Shown here piece after piece: positions 1 through 6,905 of a DNA stretch of 64,000 nt. The stretch is from Rhodothermales bacterium. Lineage in GTDB: Bacteria > Bacteroidota > Rhodothermia > Rhodothermales > VXPQ01. The notes beneath the pieces are model-generated. The model had not been told where the DNA came from. It saw only the letters and a list, made by a program, of their open reading frames with translations, and made no database searches. Positions within the stretch are counted from its first letter, which is position 1; each line of letters starts with the position of its first letter. The translations under genes were made by a program, and so were the position numbers. The stretch is taken from the NCBI GenBank assembly GCA_022821845.1, contig JAJECT010000009.1, positions 1-64,000 of the forward strand, read 5' to 3'.

Positions 1-548
1 ATGCGCATAAAGTCGCAATGCGGCCATCGAGATCGATGATTGTTCACCATGTCGGTTATTTTGGCGAGCAACAAGCCCTCTGGCTTCAATACTCGTTTGG
101 CCTCCTGCAAGAACGGCGGATACAGATAACTCAATGTCCAGTTCTCGTTTGCTCCGCAAGGCATTGTCGCGCCAAAATCTACATCGAAACGCTTCCGGCT
201 TTTGTCCCTTCCTTGCGGGCCTACATGGGGTGGATCGTATACAACGACACCAAAGGAAGATGATTCCACGCCAGCCATGTTCCGGTTGTCACCCACAATC
301 ATAGGTTCGTAACGGGGGTCGATATCCATAGAAATGACTTGGCGGGTCGATTTGCGCCAGAATCTGCCGACGTTATGCGTGGCATCCAGAATAGGTTCCA
401 CGGGAATGGAAGGATAGAAACTGAACATGGCTTCCAGTAGTTCTCCGTCGCTTTTTTCCCACACGCTACTTAATGGAGCGTATTGACCTTGCTCTGGCTG
501 TCTTGCCGGTTCGGCTAATCCGTGAATAACAGGCTGGGGGTATGCCAT
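1..548 (-). CDS. DNA methyltransferase-like protein, 3' end beyond window
   Basis: An open frame of 182 codons runs off the left edge without a stop, so only the N-terminal part is visible. The start is the ATG at 548 with AAGAGA about 10 bases upstream. The protein shows the order expected of a SAM-dependent DNA methylase: a motif-I-like stretch (DATHNVGRFW), an acidic residue after a beta strand (SMDIDPRYEP) and a catalytic-type motif VVVYDPPHVG about 100 residues in. DPPH is a variant of the (D/N/S)PP(Y/F/W) motif of amino-methyltransferases, with His in the aromatic position. A later segment (EAKRVLKPEGLLLAKI) matches the usual following strand and helix. Target specificity cannot be read. 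No restriction enzyme is visible on this side, so an orphan or phage-type methylase is as likely as half of a restriction system. Confidence 0.7.
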   Translation of the reverse strand, partial: MAYPQPVIHGLAEPARQPEQGQYAPLSSVWEKSDGELLEAMFSFYPSIPVEPILDATHNVGRFWRKSTRQVISMDIDPRYEPMIVGDNRNMAGVESSSFGVVVYDPPHVGPQGRDKSRKRFDVDFGATMPCGANENWTLSYLYPPFLQEAKRVLKPEGLLLAKITDMVNNHRSRWPHCDFMR

Positions 549-695
549 TATGCAATAATCTCTTGGGAATGGGCACCCTCGAAGGCGCCGGTGCAATCGG
601 GGCAGGGCCGTCAAGCGGCGTTGCTTTTGGGGACAGTGATCGGCTGTATCGTCGTGAGGAAAAATACAAAGCAGGCCGGTGACGGGCAATCGTTT

Positions 696-737
696 AAAAA
701 AAAATTCTGAGTTCCGGCGATCTTTTTTCGGCCGAAC
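696..737 (-). terminator. Intrinsic terminator after miaA
   Basis: Read on the minus strand, directly after the miaA stop codon, GTTCGGC pairs with GCCGGAAC (one bulged G) around a loop of about 12 bases. TCAGAA and a run of nine T follow. Position, stem and T-run fit a Rho-independent terminator for miaA. The methyltransferase gene begins about 150 bp further on. Confidence 0.6.
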
Positions 738-738
738 C

Positions 739-1650
739 CTACAGCCCCAAATGCGCCCGTACTTCGGCGAGCAGGGCAGGGGCGTCCTGGGTTGCGTCTA
801 CGTACGTGGCCTCGGACTGCCTGCGGAACCATGTTTCCTGGCGTTTGGCGTAGCGGCGCGTGTTCTGTTTGATCAAGCGCGCCATTTCGGCTTCGTCGAT
901 CTCTCCCTTCAAAAAAGCGATGGGTTCGCGATAGCCTATCGTGCGCAGCGGGGCGGCGTCTGGATCGTGTCCCGCCTTGAGCAGCGCGCGCGCCTCCTCC
1001 AGCAGCCCGGCGGCCAGCATGGCGTCTGCGCGGCGTTCGATGCGGGCGTAGAGTTCCGCCCTGGGCCGCTGTAAAACAATCGTGCGGAAAGCGTAGGGAG
1101 GGGGCGTCTGCGCCTCGTGAAACCGGCTAAGCGGGACGCCCGTCGCCTCGTACACTTCAAGGGCGCGCGCAAGGCGCTGCGTTTTGGTGGCGTCCATCGT
1201 AGCGGCGGCCCGGGGATCGACCTTTTGCAGTGCGGCGTACAGCGCCTCTGGACCGTCTTGCTCCAGGCGTAGCCGAATATTCGCCCGGATTGCAGCGGGA
1301 ATGTCGGGGATGTCGGCAAGGCCCTGCTGGAGGGCGCGCAAATACAGCGTAGAGCCGCCCGCCACGAGAGGCGTTCGCCCGCGACGGAGGATATCCCCGA
1401 TGCGGGCGCGCGCTTCCTCCATGAATCGGCCTGCCGAAAAAGGCTCGCCCAGCGACCGTTCGTTGACGAAGTGGTGTGGAACGCGCGCCAGAATTTCCGG
1501 GTCGGGCTTCGCGACCCCGATGTTCAATTCCCGATAAACCTGCCTGCTGTCGGCAGAAACGACCTCTATTTCAAATTTTTTATGAAGGTTTACGATTAAA
1601 TCCGTCTTGCCCACCGCAGTAGGTCCAGTAATAACAGGTATTTTTTCCAT
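739..1650 (-). CDS. miaA: tRNA dimethylallyltransferase
   Basis: MiaA adds a dimethylallyl group to N6 of A37 in tRNAs that read codons starting with U. The 303-residue product has the P-loop GPTAVGKT near residue 10, the substrate-site motif SADSRQVYRELNIGVAKP, VPHHFVNE and VAGGSTLYLRAL, all standard for the family. The reading frame is open upstream to 1737, but the ATG at 1650 gives the usual family length and places the P-loop correctly. The gene stands alone between the methyltransferase and the recombinase, which reads in the same direction. An AT-rich gap of about 150 bp separates it from the recombinase stop and probably contains its promoter. Confidence 0.95.
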   Translation of the reverse strand: MEKIPVITGPTAVGKTDLIVNLHKKFEIEVVSADSRQVYRELNIGVAKPDPEILARVPHHFVNERSLGEPFSAGRFMEEARARIGDILRRGRTPLVAGGSTLYLRALQQGLADIPDIPAAIRANIRLRLEQDGPEALYAALQKVDPRAAATMDATKTQRLARALEVYEATGVPLSRFHEAQTPPPYAFRTIVLQRPRAELYARIERRADAMLAAGLLEEARALLKAGHDPDAAPLRTIGYREPIAFLKGEIDEAEMARLIKQNTRRYAKRQETWFRRQSEATYVDATQDAPALLAEVRAHLGL

Positions 1651-1751
1651 TCCGCTATGTCCCGATTTCAGGGCTTTTTTGGTGCGTCTGGCATCGTATT
1701 GGTACGGGTCTAAATTGCATAACAAATAGGGGTACAAGGAGAAAAGGTGTT

Positions 1752-1779
1752 TAATATAATAATATACATTAGGTATTGT
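1752..1779 (-). other. dif-like sequence 3' of the recombinase gene
   Basis: On the minus strand a 28-bp stretch reads as an 11-bp arm ending CTAA, the six bases TGTATA, and an 11-bp arm starting TTAT. The 13-mer TAATGTATATTAT is identical to the core of the E. coli dif site, as I recall that sequence. It lies 19 bp beyond the stop of a Xer-type recombinase. The region is AT-rich in a GC-rich genome, so chance and a promoter role for miaA are real alternatives. The outer arms match dif only weakly. Confidence 0.3.
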
Positions 1780-1797
1780 CCTTTTATATCAAGGCGT

Positions 1798-2781
1798 TCA
1801 AGGCATTTCGTCGTCTATGCGGATGTAGTCTGCCGCGCTGTCGCGCAGGCGATCCCGTTGATGTACGTACACCATGGTGGTCTCGATTTTCTTGTGGCGC
1901 GCATGCGATTGCACCTGCTGAATAGACGCCCCGGATTCGATGGCCAGCGTACAGCCCGTATGGCGGAGCGAGTGCGCCCCGATTTCCTGCGGAAGGCCTG
2001 CTCGCTGCGCAGTACGATCCACGATGCCGTAGATGGAACGTTCCGAAAGGCGTTTCCCGAAACTGTTGTTGCTGAGCGAGCGCCAAAGCGGGCCGTCCGC
2101 AATCTTGTAATACGTTTTCATGCGGTCGATTTCTTCCACGACATGTCCGGGAATTTTCACGTACTGATCGGCGCCGCCCTTTGTGTCGGGCAAATCGAGC
2201 ACCTGATACTTTCCGAGCGTGCGAATATCCTGCGCGTTCATGGCGGCGGCTTCGGAACGGCGCAACACGCAGTACAGGAGCGTGAGCAGCAGCGCCCGAT
2301 CCCGGGGCGCCGAGCGGGCTTGCTTGCCGTCCGGGCCGGGGTTCGTCGCCGCGCGGATGAGCCGACCGGCTTGCTCGGCGGTCAATACGATGCGGGCGCC
2401 GTCGCGACCGCTTGATTTGCGGACCCGGCGCAGGACATGCCGGCTGGCCGGGTTTCTGGTCAATACGCCCAGGGCCACCAGCCATTCGCAAAACCCCCGA
2501 ATGGCTGCGATGCGGCGCTTGATGGTGGCGGGTTTGTAGCCGTTTTCTTCCATCTCCGCAATGTGCCGGTTGATGTCGGTAAACGACAGTTCGCGCACGG
2601 TAACGGTATCCGTATGGTCGGAGCCGAAGAAAGCGGATAAATCGTCTCCGTAAGCTTTGCGCGTCTGGGGGCGGTCGTAGCGATCAAGAAACGCTTCGAT
2701 GAGGTTGGCGTCCGGGCGAATAATGCCCGTGGCGACATCCATCAAAGCGATGGGCGAGAAATCCAAAGGCCTGGAAGCCAT
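1798..2781 (-). CDS. Tyrosine recombinase (Xer/integrase family)
   Basis: The 327-residue protein has the two-domain layout of XerC/D and phage integrases: an N-terminal SAM-like core-binding domain (about residues 20-120) and a C-terminal catalytic domain. All catalytic residues are visible: Arg in CVLRRSEAA, Lys in DTKGGADQY, His and Arg in HSLRHTGCT, the second His in SHARHKK and the nucleophilic Tyr in TTMVYVHQ near residue 305. The start is the ATG at 2781, which gives a normal family length. The frame stays open upstream to 3174 and no good Shine-Dalgarno is seen, so the start is not certain. A perfect sigma70-type promoter at 3026-3054 points at the gene over a leader of about 240 nt. 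A palindrome at the predicted transcription start could be its operator or its recombination site. No second Xer gene is in the window, so I cannot say whether this is the housekeeping Xer or an element integrase. Confidence 0.9.
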   Translation of the reverse strand: MASRPLDFSPIALMDVATGIIRPDANLIEAFLDRYDRPQTRKAYGDDLSAFFGSDHTDTVTVRELSFTDINRHIAEMEENGYKPATIKRRIAAIRGFCEWLVALGVLTRNPASRHVLRRVRKSSGRDGARIVLTAEQAGRLIRAATNPGPDGKQARSAPRDRALLLTLLYCVLRRSEAAAMNAQDIRTLGKYQVLDLPDTKGGADQYVKIPGHVVEEIDRMKTYYKIADGPLWRSLSNNSFGKRLSERSIYGIVDRTAQRAGLPQEIGAHSLRHTGCTLAIESGASIQQVQSHARHKKIETTMVYVHQRDRLRDSAADYIRIDDEMP

Positions 2782-2993
2782 GGCGTTGCGCGGTTGGATG
2801 TTTGTATTGGGTTGGTGGCCGGGTTGACGGCGCGGGCGCGCCTCAAAGGCGCCATACCACATATCCGCCGCGCCAGTCAGGGTGGCGAAGCCTGTTTCCG
2901 CAGGCTCGTCGCCCTGGTTATGGCGCAAGGGGATTTTGGCAAGCGGCTCGCTGCGCACACCGAAAACACCGTAACCCACTACCCTTATTTTAG

Positions 2994-3023
2994 TTCCGAT
3001 AAGAACTGTTATCGGAAGTAGAG
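2994..3023. repeat. Site A: 9-6-9 palindrome, left arm of a 22-bp inverted repeat
   Basis: TTCCGATAA, GAACTG and TTATCGGAA (2994-3017) form perfect 9-bp inverted arms around six bases. Bases 3002-3023 recur inverted at 3117-3138 (20 of 22 identical; the two differences are G/A transitions). Arms ending ATAA/TTAT around a 6-bp centre are the layout of Xer core sites. The site also coincides with the predicted start of transcription of the leftward promoter, so an operator is an equal possibility. Confidence 0.75.
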
Positions 3024-3025
3024 AC

Positions 3026-3054
3026 AGTATAAGGTCTCTGGGGCGGGTTGTCAA
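3026..3054 (-). promoter_or_regulatory. Leftward promoter for the recombinase
   Basis: On the minus strand TTGACA (3054-3049) is followed after exactly 17 bp by TATACT (3031-3026), a near-perfect sigma70-type promoter. Transcription would start near 3019, at the edge of site A, and run to the recombinase start at 2781. Confidence 0.65.
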
Positions 3055-3066
3055 GGGTTTTTTTCG

Positions 3067-3097
3067 TTTGACCCCGTATTTTGCCTTGCTATCTTTG
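3067..3097 (+). promoter_or_regulatory. Rightward Bacteroidota-type promoter for the membrane protein
   Basis: TTTG (3067-3070), exactly 19 bp, then TATCTTTG (3090-3097) matches the published Bacteroidota consensus TTTG-N19-TAnnTTTG with no mismatch. Transcription would begin near 3104, cross the repeat at 3117-3138 and reach the gene at 3186. Confidence 0.7.
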
Positions 3098-3116
3098 CAC
3101 CAAGGCCGCCCACAGG

Positions 3117-3146
3117 CTTTATTTCCGATAACAGTTCTAAGCGTAC
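3117..3146. repeat. Site B: right arm of the inverted repeat
   Basis: TTCCGATAACAGTTCT (3123-3138) is the exact reverse complement of 3002-3017. With the next six bases the match reaches 22 bp. The six central bases CAGTTC are those of site A inverted. The outer arm TAAGCGTAC is degenerate, matching site A's arm at only 5 of 9 positions. Sites A and B enclose 93 bp that hold both promoters. Confidence 0.75.
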
Positions 3147-3185
3147 CCTCGTCCGCTCCGGCGGGCATATCCAACCGACAAGGTC

Positions 3186-3824
3186 ATGGCAACGGAAACA
3201 AAATCCAGGGGCCGGCTCATGCTCAAGGCTGTGGGCCTGCTGCTTATCGCGCTCAGCGGCGACGGCGTAATGACATCGCTTTTCCGATTATTCGAGGGCC
3301 GTCTTTACGTCGGCACGGACGCGCTGGCGTTTCTTATTGGAATCCGTCTGGTTATCACGATGAAAGACATGCGCTCCTGGAAGCGTTTTGACAGGTTCTC
3401 GCTCACGGCCCTCGGCATCCTGCTTATCGTTCCCGGCGGCAAGGCCTTCACGGCGTTACTGGTCGGATTTTGGGAAGGACGGCTCGAAATCAGTGCGGAC
3501 TTGTTACTCCTTATTATAGGCATGGGCCTGATTTACGCGCATCCGCTGTGGCGCAAGGCAACCAGGTGGTGCATGGTTGGGTACGGGGCGATGCTCATCG
3601 CCGTTACCGCGATAACACTCGCAGGATTTCCGGACGCAGGGGTTTGGCTGACCGTAACAGACGCAATCGGAACTACCCGCGAAGTCATTCCCCCACTCTT
3701 CATTGCCCTCTATGCGGCGGCGATGCTGACCTTGCTTTCGTGGGGGTACGCCTTGCTGTACAAAGTGCGCCAGCCAGTCGAGTCGGAGAAGGATTTGAAG
3801 GAAATCCCGAAATCGGCGGGCTGA
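3186..3824 (+). CDS. Polytopic membrane protein with internal duplication, unknown function
   Basis: I do not recognise a named family. The 212-residue product is strongly hydrophobic, with about five or six predicted membrane helices. Two tandem copies of one unit are visible: residues about 10-58 and 64-112 share the pattern 'hydrophobic helix, ..FEGRLYVGTDAL / ..WEGRLEISADLL, hydrophobic helix'. The last helices (residues about 125-195) have no duplicate, and a charged tail (PVESEKDLKEIPKSAG) follows. ATG at 3186 has AAGG 6 bases upstream. The gene is divergent from the recombinase and its promoter lies inside the inverted-repeat segment, so its expression may depend on the orientation of that segment or on an operator there. 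Small-molecule transport or envelope stress roles would be guesses. Confidence 0.75.
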   Translation: MATETKSRGRLMLKAVGLLLIALSGDGVMTSLFRLFEGRLYVGTDALAFLIGIRLVITMKDMRSWKRFDRFSLTALGILLIVPGGKAFTALLVGFWEGRLEISADLLLLIIGMGLIYAHPLWRKATRWCMVGYGAMLIAVTAITLAGFPDAGVWLTVTDAIGTTREVIPPLFIALYAAAMLTLLSWGYALLYKVRQPVESEKDLKEIPKSAG

Positions 3825-3984
3825 GCTGTCTTTTTTTCCAGAATTCATATTATCTTCATTAAATATGCATTGCCGAATGTGTCTATAGGGGCAAATACAG
3901 CAGGTGCGCCTATTTTGGCGCCCCCCCTATCTGGCATTACATGCCCAAAAGGCAATGCGGTCGATGAAATACTAAGGCAATAGA

Positions 3985-4677
3985 ATGGAAACGACGGGTC
4001 AACTAAAGTTCACGCTTACCCCGGAGACGCTGGAGGAAGGCGCTCCAGAAGAAAAGGCTGCCTTCGGCATGGTTTCCATGGCCGCAAACGGACGCGTCCT
4101 GACCGAAGGCGTCTCCCTTCTGGAGGAGGGCGAGATAGTCAGCGGTCCGTATGTTTCCGGTTATCATATGGCCGAATGGCTCTTGTGGAACTGGTGGCGG
4201 CTGCTTTGGGAACCCCGTCCTGCAGGCGTGGATAACGACGAGGACAACGACGATACGTGGTTCGAATGGGTCTTTGCGCACAATCTGTCATCCATTGGCG
4301 AGGGCTACCTGTGGCCGGACATCGAAATAGCGTCCGACGGGGCGTTTATGCATTTGGCCTTTTCGCCGACCGGGAATCCGCATGAAAAGGTGTTCCGATA
4401 CACAGGCGCCGCGCGGGTTGAGATCGTCGCAGTCGAGACATTCAAGAAGGCCGTGGACGAATTTGCCTGCGTGGTGCTCGAACGCCTCGACGAAGCCCAT
4501 ATCCGCGATACCAACCTGCATGTCATCTGGCGCCAGCTGGAGCGAGAGCGCAACGACGGGCCGCGGCGGCTTTCCGTCGCATGGAAGCGATACTGGGGCA
4601 CGCCCCCCTATAGCCTTCATATCCGCCCTTCCAGATACGCCTTGCGGGTCTTTTCGTCGAAGCGTTCGATGGCGTAG
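3985..4677 (+). CDS. Unknown protein, probably 3'-truncated
   Basis: The 230-residue soluble product is rich in Trp in its middle (MAEWLLWNWWRLLWEP, WFEWVFAH) and contains SSIGEGYLWPDIEIASDGAF. I recall this pattern from the N-terminal part of longer uncharacterised proteins of mobile regions, but cannot confirm it. The start has AAGG about 10 bases before the ATG. The last 20 or so codons (from about 4617) run antisense through the 3' end of the AlkD gene, and the protein loses its character after WKRYWGTPP. This suggests that the original 3' part was lost in a rearrangement that joined it to alkD. Function unknown. Confidence 0.6.
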   Translation: METTGQLKFTLTPETLEEGAPEEKAAFGMVSMAANGRVLTEGVSLLEEGEIVSGPYVSGYHMAEWLLWNWWRLLWEPRPAGVDNDEDNDDTWFEWVFAHNLSSIGEGYLWPDIEIASDGAFMHLAFSPTGNPHEKVFRYTGAARVEIVAVETFKKAVDEFACVVLERLDEAHIRDTNLHVIWRQLERERNDGPRRLSVAWKRYWGTPPYSLHIRPSRYALRVFSSKRSMA

Positions 4678-5321
4678 CGGAGCATGGTTCGGGGCATGTG
4701 CCGGTAATGCCGTCGCAGAAACGCCTCTTCCGCGGCGCGGTCCTGCTTGCCCACTTCGCGCAGCATCCATCCGACGGCCTTGTGGATCAGGTCTTCCTTG
4801 TCGTTTAGCAGCTGTTCGGCGAGGATCAGCAATTCCTCGAAGCCGCCCCGCTTGATGTACCAGTAGGTAGCAAGCACCGCAATGCGGCGTTTCCACAGGC
4901 TCTTGTCGCGGGCCCACTCGAAAAGCAGGTCCTTCTCCCCCGCCGCCAGATGCGCCCCGACAATCTTTGGCGCAGAGGCGTCCACCAGGTCCCAGTTGTT
5001 GACGTACTCGACCCGTTTCAGGTAGAGGTCGAACGCCGCTTGCTTTTGCGCGGCGTCCCCCCGTTCGTACCGCCGGACCAGTATGAACAGCGCGCACAGC
5101 CGGTCTTCGTGCCAGGGCGACATGAGCAATTGCTCCGCCACGGACATATCCGCCGCGTCGCAAGCGCGGGCCAGTTTGCGGAGAACCGGGACGCGGATGC
5201 CCCGAAACCGGTCCCCTTCTCCGTATTCGCCCGGTCCGGTGCGAAAAAAACGCGCCGAATGGGCCGCGATGTCGGGATTGCCCGCCGCCTCAAGCCGGGC
5301 CTGTATTTGTGCAAGGGTCAT
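4617..5321 (-). CDS. alkD: AlkD-type DNA alkylation repair glycosylase
   Basis: AlkD enzymes are all-helical HEAT-repeat DNA glycosylases that release bulky and cationic alkylated bases such as 7-methylguanine and 3-methyladenine. The 234-residue product has the family length. It shows FRGIRVPVLRKLAR, NNWDLVDASAPKIVG (with the Trp and Asp of the active cleft), SLWKRRIAVLATYWYIK and KAVGWMLREVGKQD, the standard order of blocks. The ATG at 5321 opens the conserved domain; the frame is open further upstream but that part has no family resemblance. The gene is convergent with the unknown gene at 3985 and overlaps it by 61 bp. Substrate range cannot be deduced from sequence alone. Confidence 0.85.
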   Translation of the reverse strand: MTLAQIQARLEAAGNPDIAAHSARFFRTGPGEYGEGDRFRGIRVPVLRKLARACDAADMSVAEQLLMSPWHEDRLCALFILVRRYERGDAAQKQAAFDLYLKRVEYVNNWDLVDASAPKIVGAHLAAGEKDLLFEWARDKSLWKRRIAVLATYWYIKRGGFEELLILAEQLLNDKEDLIHKAVGWMLREVGKQDRAAEEAFLRRHYRHMPRTMLRYAIERFDEKTRKAYLEGRI

Positions 5322-5467
5322 GGAGGCAGGCGAGGCCGGGTTGGCAGGAGGCTTTATGGCCGTTTCGAAGGGAATGCGCTGCGATGCAGCAAGCGCCGAC
5401 AAGATACGATTTTTCGGAGACGGCGTCGCGCTATCCGCCCGGTCCGGGGAACCTTGTTGGGTAATTC

Positions 5468-5559
5468 GCCATTTCACCCGTTGAAAACACGCCATTTTAC
5501 CCGTTGAAAACTCACTGTTTCACCCGTTGAAAATGCGCCATTTCACCCGTTAGGACCTC
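5468..5559. repeat. Four tandem 23-bp repeats
   Basis: Four units with an exact 23-bp period start at 5468, 5491, 5514 and 5537. Their common core is CCATTTCACCCGTTGAAAA. Units 1 and 2 are nearly identical, unit 3 differs at its left end and unit 4 at its right end. No spacers separate them, so this is not CRISPR. They lie between alkD and the ATPase gene at 5593, in a 270-bp gap with no other feature. Similar units occur, as I recall, in the ends of IS21-family elements; iteron or operator roles are also possible. Confidence 0.8.
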
Positions 5560-5592
5560 TTTTCCTCGTTCATTATCAACGCATTATAGCCC

Positions 5593-6840
5593 ATGTACGT
5601 CGAGAGAATCGTTGATGCAGAGCTCTCGGAACGGCTTGCCGCCACGGGCGCCGTTGTCATAGAGGGGCCGCGGGCGTGCGGAAAAACGGAAACCGCCCGG
5701 CAGATCGCCGCCAGCGAAGTATTGCTGGACGTGGACGCAGACGCGCGCGTTCTTGCAGGAATAGCGCCTTCGCAGGTCCTCGCCGGCGCCGCACCGCGCC
5801 TGATCGACGAATGGCAACTTGAGCCGTCCATATGGAATCATGTTCGGAGGGCGATAGATGACCGAAACGCCCCCGGTCAGTTTATCCTCACCGGGTCCGC
5901 AGTCCCTGCCGACGATATTACGAGGCACACGGGAGCAGGACGCTTGACTCGCCTTCGCATGCGCCCTCTTTCCCTTTTCGAAACCGGGCATGCTTCCGGG
6001 GCCATCTCAATGAAAGGGCTTCTTGAAGGCGTTGCCCCTAATGCTCCAGAGGCCAGAATATCGATTGCTTCTTTGGCCGAACTGATTTGCCAAGGGGGCT
6101 GGCCCGGCCATCTGAATCGGTCGGCAAAGCAAGTTTTGCGAGCGAATCGGGATTACCTCAATGAAGTGCGCCGCATGGATATATCGCGGGTGAGCGGAAA
6201 GAGCAGAGACTCGGTCAAGGTGGGAAAATTGCTCCACTCCCTGGCTCGAAACGTAGCAACGCCCGTAACGATGTCCACGCTGGCCAAAGATGCACGAGGA
6301 GACGGCGCAATCATGAAGGCGGATACGGTCGCTGAGTATCTCGAAGCGCTTGAGCAGCTCATGATCGTGGAAAATCAGCTGGCCTGGGCGCCGCATCTGC
6401 GATCCCGATCAATAGCAAGAACCACGCCCGTCCGGCATTTCACGGACCCGTCGCTTGCCGCGGCGGCGCTTCGGGCAAGCCCTGATCGGCTACGACAAGA
6501 CCCCAAAACGCTCGGTTTTTTCTTCGAATCCCTCGTCATTCGGGATTTGCGCGTCTACGCCCAGGCAGCCGATGCCGAAGTGTATCATTATCGAGATAAA
6601 GACGGGTTGGAGGCAGACGCCATCGTCCAGGCGATGGACGGACGCTGGGCGGCCTTTGAAATCAAACTGGGCGGCAAGCGCGTAGACGAAGGCGCTCGCA
6701 ACCTGCGCAAACTGGCGAAGCGCGTGGATCAGGAGCTGTCCGGCGCGCCTTCCATGCTTGCCGTCATCGTTCCGTCGGGATACGGATATATGCGCCCGGA
6801 CGGCGTAGGGATTATTCCAATAGGCGCCCTGGGGCCATAA
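5593..6840 (+). CDS. AAA+ ATPase with C-terminal DUF4143-type nuclease-fold domain
   Basis: The 415-residue protein has the AAA_14/DUF4143 architecture common in accessory regions. Walker A is GPRACGKT at residues 25-32, the Walker B-like strand is APRLIDEWQ near residue 70 and the sensor strand is GQFILTGSA near residue 100. The C-terminal domain contains GLEADAIV and FEIKLG, which match the Asp and Glu-X-Lys spacing of the PD-(D/E)XK fold. The role of this family is largely unknown; defence, toxin-antitoxin and DNA-maintenance contexts have been described. The start ATG follows an AT-rich gap carrying four 23-bp repeats. The next gene ends 65 bp downstream on the other strand. Confidence 0.85.
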   Translation: MYVERIVDAELSERLAATGAVVIEGPRACGKTETARQIAASEVLLDVDADARVLAGIAPSQVLAGAAPRLIDEWQLEPSIWNHVRRAIDDRNAPGQFILTGSAVPADDITRHTGAGRLTRLRMRPLSLFETGHASGAISMKGLLEGVAPNAPEARISIASLAELICQGGWPGHLNRSAKQVLRANRDYLNEVRRMDISRVSGKSRDSVKVGKLLHSLARNVATPVTMSTLAKDARGDGAIMKADTVAEYLEALEQLMIVENQLAWAPHLRSRSIARTTPVRHFTDPSLAAAALRASPDRLRQDPKTLGFFFESLVIRDLRVYAQAADAEVYHYRDKDGLEADAIVQAMDGRWAAFEIKLGGKRVDEGARNLRKLAKRVDQELSGAPSMLAVIVPSGYGYMRPDGVGIIPIGALGP

Positions 6841-6905
6841 TAGCGCGGCGGCGTTTCCTCTGCATATATATGAGGAGAGAATATCCGCTGGCGCACATTT
6901 AGCGC

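Noticed and set aside
3904-3924. GCGCC/GGCGC hairpin after the membrane-protein gene as a terminator
   Set aside because: Five-bp stem with C-rich rather than T-rich sequence after it; no terminator can be supported.
5468-5559. Tandem repeats as a CRISPR array
   Set aside because: Units abut with no spacers, the unit is only 23 bp, and no cas gene is present.
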